In this document: in pieces, positions 14,925-19,115 of the stretch
How positions within the stretch are numbered: the stretch's first letter is position 1
Layout: each line of letters begins with the position of its first letter
Source: CAYJAQ01 sp964368275
GTDB taxonomy: Bacteria; Bacillota_I; Bacilli_A; ML615J-28; CAG-313
Direction of reading: 5' to 3'
Assembly: GCA_964368275.1 (NCBI GenBank)
Contig: CAYJAQ010000026.1
Span: 1-19,115 of the forward strand
Length of the DNA: 19,115 nt
Made by a program: the position numbers and the translations under genes
The notes under the pieces: model-generated
Seen by the model: only the letters and a program-made list of their open reading frames with translations
Databases searched by the model: none
Told to the model about the DNA's origin: nothing

Positions 14925-15848
14925 TTAACTTTTTTTATTTTCTTTGTTATTCAGTGGTACAGGTGTAGAGTTAACCGAAAGGGTATCTAGGATTACTAGG
15001 ATTGTTCCTGCTATCATGATTAATAATGAAATAGCGAAAAACCAGGTAAGTTTGTCACCCACAAAAACAAAGGCCAAGAAAGTTCCAAAGAAAGGTGCAA
15101 TAGAGTATAGAGCACTAGTTTTCGCTGCTCCTAAATCTTTTTGAGCCCTAACATACATAAAGATACTCAGTCCATATGCCACAAAACCTAATAATAAGAT
15201 TAATACTATTATATTCCATTTAGGAAAAGCATCACCTAAAAAAAGTGCAATAATCAGTGAACCAGCCCCAGAGCATAGTCCTTTAATAGTAACAATTTGA
15301 TAAGTGCTTTTACTTGATATTTTTCGCGTACAGTTATTTTCAAGTCCCCAACATAGCGTTGCTAAAATCACAAAGATAGAGCCTAGTGATAATTTAAACT
15401 CACCAGTTCCCTCAAATGATAAAACAGCACTTGCAATACTAATTAGTATTATCGCCAGCCATAGTTTTTTCGAAATTAGCTCTTTAAATATTAATAAAGC
15501 AATTAGTGATGTGGCAACGATTTCAAAGTTTCCAAGTAAAGAGGCACTAGATGATGATCCTTTATTAATCCCAATCATCATCAAGATCGGCGCCACAATA
15601 TCAAGGGCAACCATTCCAATAACATACAAGTAGTCACCTTTGCTAATTCTTGTTGTTTTCGGTTCTTTTTTATAATGAAATAAATACATAATACCAACGC
15701 CAATGCCAGCTCCTAAATAAAGGAAGGCCGCCAGAAATGTAGGACTAGCTTGTGACAATATCATTTTTGATGCTGGGGTGCTAATTGAATAAAACACGGC
15801 TGCTAAAATTGCTAAAATAATAGCAATGATAATCTTTCTGTTTTTCAA
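14925..15848 (-). CDS. EamA/DMT-superfamily transporter
   Basis: 307 residues. The start is taken as TTG at 15846-15848: GGAGGT lies seven bases before it and is inside the seven-codon longer frame that begins with ATG at 15869. Ten hydrophobic helices in two EamA repeats: first repeat with FYSISTPASKMILSQASPTF and GSSSSASLLGNFEIVATSLI, second with LATLCWGLENNCTRKISSKS and AAKTSALYSIAPFFGTFLAF. These proteins export or import amino acids, nucleobases or drugs. It heads an operon with VOC, GyrI-like and reductase genes and has its own promoter. The substrate is unknown; a detoxification role is suggested by neighbours only. Confidence 0.88.
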   Translation of the reverse strand: MKNRKIIIAIILAILAAVFYSISTPASKMILSQASPTFLAAFLYLGAGIGVGIMYLFHYKKEPKTTRISKGDYLYVIGMVALDIVAPILMMIGINKGSSSSASLLGNFEIVATSLIALLIFKELISKKLWLAIILISIASAVLSFEGTGEFKLSLGSIFVILATLCWGLENNCTRKISSKSTYQIVTIKGLCSGAGSLIIALFLGDAFPKWNIIVLILLLGFVAYGLSIFMYVRAQKDLGAAKTSALYSIAPFFGTFLAFVFVGDKLTWFFAISLLIMIAGTILVILDTLSVNSTPVPLNNKENKKS

Positions 15849-15892
15849 GCAAACCACCTCCGAAAACATCTAATTCTTCCATTCTGTCTTTC

Positions 15893-15920
15893 ATTTTACC
15901 ACAACAAACCTTTTTTTCAA
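15893..15920 (-). promoter_or_regulatory. Promoter of the EamA-AKR operon
   Basis: Minus strand TTGAAA (15915-15920), 16-bp spacer, TAAAAT (15893-15898). Leaves about 40 bases of leader before the TTG start. Confidence 0.6.
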
Positions 15921-15968
15921 AATAGAAAGCAAAAGAATGTTAAGCAAGAATGCCTATTAAATTATTAA

Positions 15969-15989
15969 GAGCCCTCTCGTAGAAGGCTC
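15969..15989 (-). terminator. Hairpin, possible terminator of the GGDEF-GDPD transcript
   Basis: Minus strand GAGCCTTCT and AGAGGGCTC form a 9-bp stem (one G-U) with loop ACG, followed by TTAATAATTTAAT. The U-run is broken, so termination may be partial. About 110 bases past the phosphodiesterase stop; 15990-16099 shows nothing else. Confidence 0.5.
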
Positions 15990-16099
15990 AAAATGTAATA
16001 AATAATATTTTACCGTAAATGATGATTATATAAACCATATTACTTGACTATATTACTGGATGCTTTTCAAGCACAAATTCACCTTTTTCCCAATATGTG

Positions 16100-17086
16100 C
16101 TACGATTTTAAACCATTTTCGGTTAAGACTTCTAATAGCAATTTAGGATTATCAGTCATGATAGCATCACAACCAAATGTGATTAGTTTCTCCATGTCCG
16201 CTTTTTCATTTACTGTCCAATACTGCACAGCACAATTTCGCCGATGGGCCCTTTTAATCACATCTTTTCTGACTAGATTAAGATTCAATGATTTTATGTC
16301 AATTGACAAAGGTATTTGTAAACAAGCAAAAGTGCCCTTATCGAAAAGATTAACATTGAGCATTTCCGTCACGATGAAATTAGTAGCAACCTTTGTGGAA
16401 GCTCCTCTTAGTAAAGATGGATATTCTTCTTTAATATAGCTTTCGATTTCATTGTGAAATGTCCCAATGACAACCCGATTTTGAAGTTTAGGATAAACAT
16501 TCAAAAGTAGATTTGCTAGTTTATCACTTGCTTGATATCCCAATGAATCGGCATCTTTAATCTCAATGATGTATAACAAATCAGGATTAGATTCGTAAAA
16601 TCGCGCAAATAACTCTTCAATCTTAAGAATATTTAGTTTATGCTTTTTGATTTCGAGAGCACCAGTGATATCCTTATATGGTGTATTTCCGGCTTGGTCA
16701 ACAAACTTATAACCGAAATTAAATGCTAATAATTCATCATATGTATAATCATTAACGTATTGCTTTTCCGTAGTTTTCTTGACTTCTTCCACATCACAGT
16801 TATTATTAATGTATAAGTTGTGAATAATGACCAGTTCTTCATCTTTTGTCAAACATAAATCCATCTCTAAAATATCTGATTGGTAGATCACAACTGCCTC
16901 TTCAAAAGCTTTCAGAGTATTTTCGGGATTTAGGATTTTACCACCACGATGCGATGCGAGCATCGTTTTCTCAGTAATAAAAGGATTCGCAGCGACATTT
17001 TTAGGAGCTGGTATGATATTAATTGTTACAAAAAATATAATAATAATTGTAACAATACTAATTAACACTTTTAAACCTTTTTTCAT
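16100..17086 (-). CDS. Membrane-anchored glycerophosphodiester phosphodiesterase
   Basis: 328 residues from ATG 17084-17086. Residues 5-27 form one membrane helix, with the rest outside. The GDPD domain follows: LASHRGGKILNPENTL (His46, Arg47), DILEMDLCLTKDEELVIIHN (Glu74, Asp76, His89), then IIEIKD and QYWTVNE near the end. This is the full catalytic set for hydrolysis of glycerophosphodiesters into sn-glycerol 3-phosphate and an alcohol, so the enzyme is expected to be active on lipid head groups or lipoteichoic acid at the cell surface. A GTG at 17110 in frame overlaps the ribosome binding site and is not favoured. The GGDEF gene at 17127 ends 17 bases before that GTG; both probably share a transcript. 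Confidence 0.88.
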   Translation of the reverse strand: MKKGLKVLISIVTIIIIFFVTINIIPAPKNVAANPFITEKTMLASHRGGKILNPENTLKAFEEAVVIYQSDILEMDLCLTKDEELVIIHNLYINNNCDVEEVKKTTEKQYVNDYTYDELLAFNFGYKFVDQAGNTPYKDITGALEIKKHKLNILKIEELFARFYESNPDLLYIIEIKDADSLGYQASDKLANLLLNVYPKLQNRVVIGTFHNEIESYIKEEYPSLLRGASTKVATNFIVTEMLNVNLFDKGTFACLQIPLSIDIKSLNLNLVRKDVIKRAHRRNCAVQYWTVNEKADMEKLITFGCDAIMTDNPKLLLEVLTENGLKS

Positions 17087-17093
17087 TTGTGCA

Positions 17094-17118
17094 TGCGTAA
17101 TTATACGCACTCCTTTCT
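17094..17118 (-). promoter_or_regulatory. Ribosome binding site separated from its start by a hairpin
   Basis: Minus strand AGAAAGGAG (17110-17118) is followed directly by TGCGTA-TAAT-TACGCA (17094-17109), then TGCACAA and the ATG. The linear spacing of 23 bases is too long; looping out the 16-base hairpin leaves seven, the ideal distance. The hairpin could also contain a TATAAT -10 box. Confidence 0.55.
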
Positions 17119-17126
17119 AATTGCCA

Positions 17127-18284
17127 TTAGCAGGACCCCTTACTTGCATTTTGAAGTTTTTCTTCATACATTAGTTTATCAGCTAAATTAATCAAGTTCT
17201 GAACTTCATTGGTGGAATTACACACGTTAATGGTGGCTCCAATACAGACACTTACTGGACAGGCCATTTTTTCTTTGGCATTTAAATCATCTAATGCCTG
17301 ATTGATCGTATCTCTAATTATTTGAATATCATCTTCGCTTCTGGCAATATCAGCAATTAAGAACTCATCACCACCAAACCGGCAGAGAAACATATGATTA
17401 GATACTTCATGACATACTTGTTTTAACACATTTGAGATTTCCGTCAAAACATAATCACCATACACATGACCATAATGGTCATTTATGCTTTTAAAATTGT
17501 TAACGTCAATCATCATAACAATTAATGGCATATCTCCCCGGCGTGCAAGATAACGGTCAATATAATTATCAAAAGCACGGCGATTATTTAAGCCAGTTAA
17601 TGTATCAGTAAATACGTTGGCATTTTGTAATGTAATATAAATCATTACAATGGCAACAGTAACCCCAACCTGGGTAGATGAAACACCATAAAATAACATT
17701 TGGATAACCGCTGCTATCAATGGAGCGATAAAGAAATATATTAATGGCCGAATTTCTTGCTTGTGCAGTTTATTCTTTTCTTTGCAATAAGCAATTATTG
17801 TTACTAAAGTAGATACTAAAAAATAACCCCAAGTTATAATCCAGTGAAAAATTACACCTACGCCACGCACATACAGATTAACAACATCAATGGTGAATAA
17901 AAAACCAGTAACAGAATTAGTTAATGCTACTAACGTATAAATAACTAATGGAGCAACAATCAAGTATTTAGTCTTTTGGTGAAATACTTTTTCATTAGTT
18001 TTTAAAAGTACATAAATTGTCCATAAAAAGCTAATAACAACAAGCATTTGAAAATACAACCAATTACTAATCGTTATTATAGCACGTGCTCCTGTAAATA
18101 GTTTGCCACGAAAAATACCAGCTATCATATCACAAATACACATTATAATTGCAAAAAAGATCAACCAATTAAAAACAATATTATAGGTCGATTTTTGTTT
18201 TGTTTTCTTAAAGACTTGATAACCTACTAGGGATAATATAATAATACAGATTATGTTTATTTCGATGTAGTAAATGACACTCAT
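17127..18284 (-). CDS. Membrane GGDEF protein, diguanylate cyclase
   Basis: 385 residues from ATG 18282-18284; AAGGAG lies eight bases upstream and inside the longer frame. About residues 1-220 hold six to seven hydrophobic helices. The GGDEF domain follows: DTLTGLNNRRAFDNY, MMIDVNNFKSINDHYGHVYG with the metal-binding Asp, and CRFGGDEFLIA as a canonical signature; it ends LADKLMYEEK. It should make cyclic di-GMP. The RxxD inhibitory site before the signature is absent. The phosphodiesterase gene follows closely. Unlike the paralogue at 995, its signature is the standard GGDEF, so it is the safer bet for an active enzyme. Confidence 0.92.
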   Translation of the reverse strand: MSVIYYIEINIICIIILSLVGYQVFKKTKQKSTYNIVFNWLIFFAIIMCICDMIAGIFRGKLFTGARAIITISNWLYFQMLVVISFLWTIYVLLKTNEKVFHQKTKYLIVAPLVIYTLVALTNSVTGFLFTIDVVNLYVRGVGVIFHWIITWGYFLVSTLVTIIAYCKEKNKLHKQEIRPLIYFFIAPLIAAVIQMLFYGVSSTQVGVTVAIVMIYITLQNANVFTDTLTGLNNRRAFDNYIDRYLARRGDMPLIVMMIDVNNFKSINDHYGHVYGDYVLTEISNVLKQVCHEVSNHMFLCRFGGDEFLIADIARSEDDIQIIRDTINQALDDLNAKEKMACPVSVCIGATINVCNSTNEVQNLINLADKLMYEEKLQNASKGSC

Positions 18285-18331
18285 ACTATTACTCCTTGTA
18301 TTGATACTCACATTACTTATTCTATACAACT

Positions 18332-18361
18332 ATTATACATTATTTTAATAACATTTTTCAA
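18332..18361 (-). promoter_or_regulatory. Promoter of the GGDEF-GDPD genes
   Basis: Minus strand TTGAAA (18356-18361), 18-bp spacer, TATAAT (18332-18337); the leader is about 40 bases. Confidence 0.65.
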
Positions 18362-18424
18362 GGGATTATGCTGTTTTTTGCGTTTGCAACGTGTTGTGTT
18401 ACAATTGATGTGAGACTTTATGGA

Positions 18425-18453
18425 TTGAAAAAAGATTTAAATCCCCGTATAAT
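18425..18453 (+). promoter_or_regulatory. Promoter of the plus-strand transposase fragment
   Basis: TTGAAA (18425-18430), 17-bp spacer, TATAAT (18448-18453): near consensus and still intact although the gene it drives is truncated. It could now fire transcripts into the IS3 remnant from the opposite side. Confidence 0.65.
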
Positions 18454-18490
18454 ATAGTTACCACACTAATCTAAAAAAAGGATTTAAATC
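18434..18490 (+). repeat. Two copies of the palindrome GATTTAAATC
   Basis: GATTTAAATC at 18434-18443, inside the promoter spacer, and at 18481-18490, between AAAGGA and the start codon. Both are preceded by a run of at least six A. The positions suit an operator pair acting on transcription and translation. Confidence 0.6.
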
Positions 18491-18491
18491 T

Positions 18492-18590
18492 ATGTTAATT
18501 ATATCACGAATTCCTCATAATATCAAGACAAGAATACATGCAGTTAAGACTTATCGTAAGACGATGTGCACTAAATTCATAATAACTTGA
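18492..18590 (+). pseudogene. Truncated transposase N-terminus
   Basis: ATG at 18492 behind AAAAAAAGGA. It reads MLIISRIPHNIKTRIHAVKT, then YRKT, resembling the N-terminal helix of helix-turn-helix transposases with a DDE domain. From about 18564 the sequence is the reverse complement of an IS3-type OrfB, so the last eight codons and the TGA at 18588-18590 are not native. The only plus-strand gene trace in the window. The family is uncertain. Confidence 0.45.
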
Positions 18591-18656
18591 ACGTGCTATT
18601 TCAAATGCTCGGCACATTAAAGCAATATCAAATTTGCTTTTCTTGGCGAATATGGA
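18564..18656 (-). pseudogene. OrfB fragment of the IS3 remnant
   Basis: 31 codons: SIFAKKSKFDIALMCRAFEI, then ARSSYYEFSAH, which match the beginning of IS3 OrfB (MCR.L.ISRS.YY pattern). It is in the +1 frame relative to orfA, whereas IS3 elements use a -1 shift, so at least one indel lies between the two. The rest of OrfB is missing. Confidence 0.65.
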
Positions 18657-18657
18657 A

Positions 18658-18685
18658 AACGAACTAGTTCGTTATTTGCTTTTTT
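18658..18685 (-). promoter_or_regulatory. Programmed -1 frameshift signal of the IS3 remnant
   Basis: A AAA AAG (18679-18685, in codons TTA AAA AAG) is the IS3-family slippery heptamer. Five bases later the palindrome AACGAA-CTAG-TTCGTT (18658-18673) can form a stimulating hairpin. The -1 frame now ends after about 20 codons, so no full transposase results. Confidence 0.55.
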
Positions 18686-18912
18686 AATATTTCGTTCTCT
18701 TCTTCAAGTTCAGCAATTCTCTTTTTGAAAAATAGTATGTCGTCTTTTGTAAGTTCTTCATCTTCAACCTGAACTACTTTCTTTTTGTCAATCCAACTGT
18801 AAATTGTTACTTTAGTAATGCCATATTCACGTGATAAATCACTAACGCTTTTACCGGATTTGTATAAGTCAATAATTGTTTGTTTGAAATCGTCATTAAA
18901 TTTTTTCGCCAT
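18664..18912 (-). CDS. IS3-family transposase OrfA
   Basis: 82 residues with a GAAAGGAA site before the ATG. Residues 1-50 form a helix-turn-helix (KKFNDDFKQTIIDLYKSGKS, then SREYGITKVTIYSWI) that binds the element ends; residues 60-80 form a leucine-zipper coiled coil (FFKKRIAELEEENEILKK) for dimerisation. The family usually has about 90-100 residues, ending near LKKATAIFAKK; here it stops at QITN just after the slippery site, as OrfA alone normally does. In intact elements it represses transposition or joins OrfB by frameshifting. With OrfB truncated it is a relic, though the reading frame itself is unbroken and may still be made. Confidence 0.85.
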   Translation of the reverse strand: MAKKFNDDFKQTIIDLYKSGKSVSDLSREYGITKVTIYSWIDKKKVVQVEDEELTKDDILFFKKRIAELEEENEILKKQITN

Positions 18913-19115
18913 TTTGAATGATTCCTTTCGTTAATCATATTATACATATTTTTTAACTCAGATTCCATTCATTTGATAAACACTTATTTTCTATACTAGT
19001 TAAGATAAATGTGTCCAAGAAATTGGGGTAGGTTCACTTTTTTCCTTACTTTTTAAAAACTGACAATTGTGAAATTTAGTTCAACAACACTAGTATTAAT
19101 TATAAATAGTTTCCT

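Larger units (their letters stand above)
18564..19036 (-). mobile_element. IS3-family element remnant, left part only
   Basis: The likely outer end is TGAACCTACCCCAATTTCTT followed by GGACAC (about 19011-19036), like the ends of IS150-group IS3 elements and starting with the expected TG. Inside come an intact orfA and about 31 codons of orfB, then the element is cut at 18564 where another transposase fragment begins. The catalytic DDE domain and the other end are lost, so it cannot move by itself. Confidence 0.7.

Noticed and set aside
19053..19115. Minus-strand open frame of 20 residues running in from the right edge
   Set aside because: Too short and without family features; could be the end of a gene beyond the window or chance.
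1..19115. CRISPR arrays, tRNA, rRNA or riboswitches
   Set aside because: No regularly spaced repeats, clover-leaf pattern or conserved RNA motif was seen by eye on either strand; a covariance-model search would settle this.

Overview
The window is AT-rich DNA in which all but one recognisable coding unit runs on the minus strand. The gene set (XRE, LysR and MerR regulators, GGDEF proteins, BspA-type leucine-rich repeat lipoprotein, flavodoxins, ferredoxin-type aldo/keto reductases, IS3-family remnant) together with strong AGGAGG-like ribosome binding sites points to a low-GC Bacillota, possibly near the Erysipelotrichia or Acholeplasma-like lineages. Trp is TGG, so the code looks standard, but none of the 18 intact genes ends in TGA (13 TAA, 5 TAG). 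A run of exactly 100 Ns at 3956-4055 shows that this is a draft assembly, so single-base lesions may be sequencing errors.

Layout, left to right (most transcripts run right to left). 1-1010 is a decayed or accessory patch: a terminator, a Sel1-repeat gene with an in-frame stop, a 56-residue small protein and a winged-helix fragment. 995-2128 is a membrane GGDEF protein with its own promoter. 2291-8308 is the main module: a LysR gene with its promoter and a LysR-type box, then a MerR-like gene, a flavodoxin lipoprotein, an aldo/keto reductase with two iron-sulfur motifs, a cupin, a lipoprotein that fuses leucine-rich repeats to a flavodoxin domain, and a cytosolic flavodoxin, closed by a terminator. 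8395-9486 is a broken XRE-TPR regulator with two palindromes at its start. 9625-10035 is a DUF3788 protein. 10211-12300 is a tandem MerR regulator followed by an MFS exporter. 12381-15920 is a second redox/detoxification operon: EamA transporter, VOC protein, GyrI-like protein, second ferredoxin-type aldo/keto reductase. 15969-18361 is a membrane GGDEF protein followed by a membrane-anchored glycerophosphodiester phosphodiesterase. 18425-19036 is two truncated transposase genes joined facing each other.

The most interesting unit is 2337-8241. Three flavodoxin-4-like domains lie in one operon; one is cytosolic and two are predicted to be lipid-anchored outside the membrane, one of them on a leucine-rich repeat stalk. 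With the iron-sulfur aldo/keto reductase and the cupin, and under LysR and MerR-like regulators, this suggests a stress- or substrate-induced redox pathway with an extracytoplasmic flavoprotein arm. That function is inference; the architecture is read from the sequence. Other points of note are a pair of compensating indels in the XRE gene, a hairpin that sits between a ribosome binding site and its start codon, and a 5' end of a MerR gene that looks leaderless.
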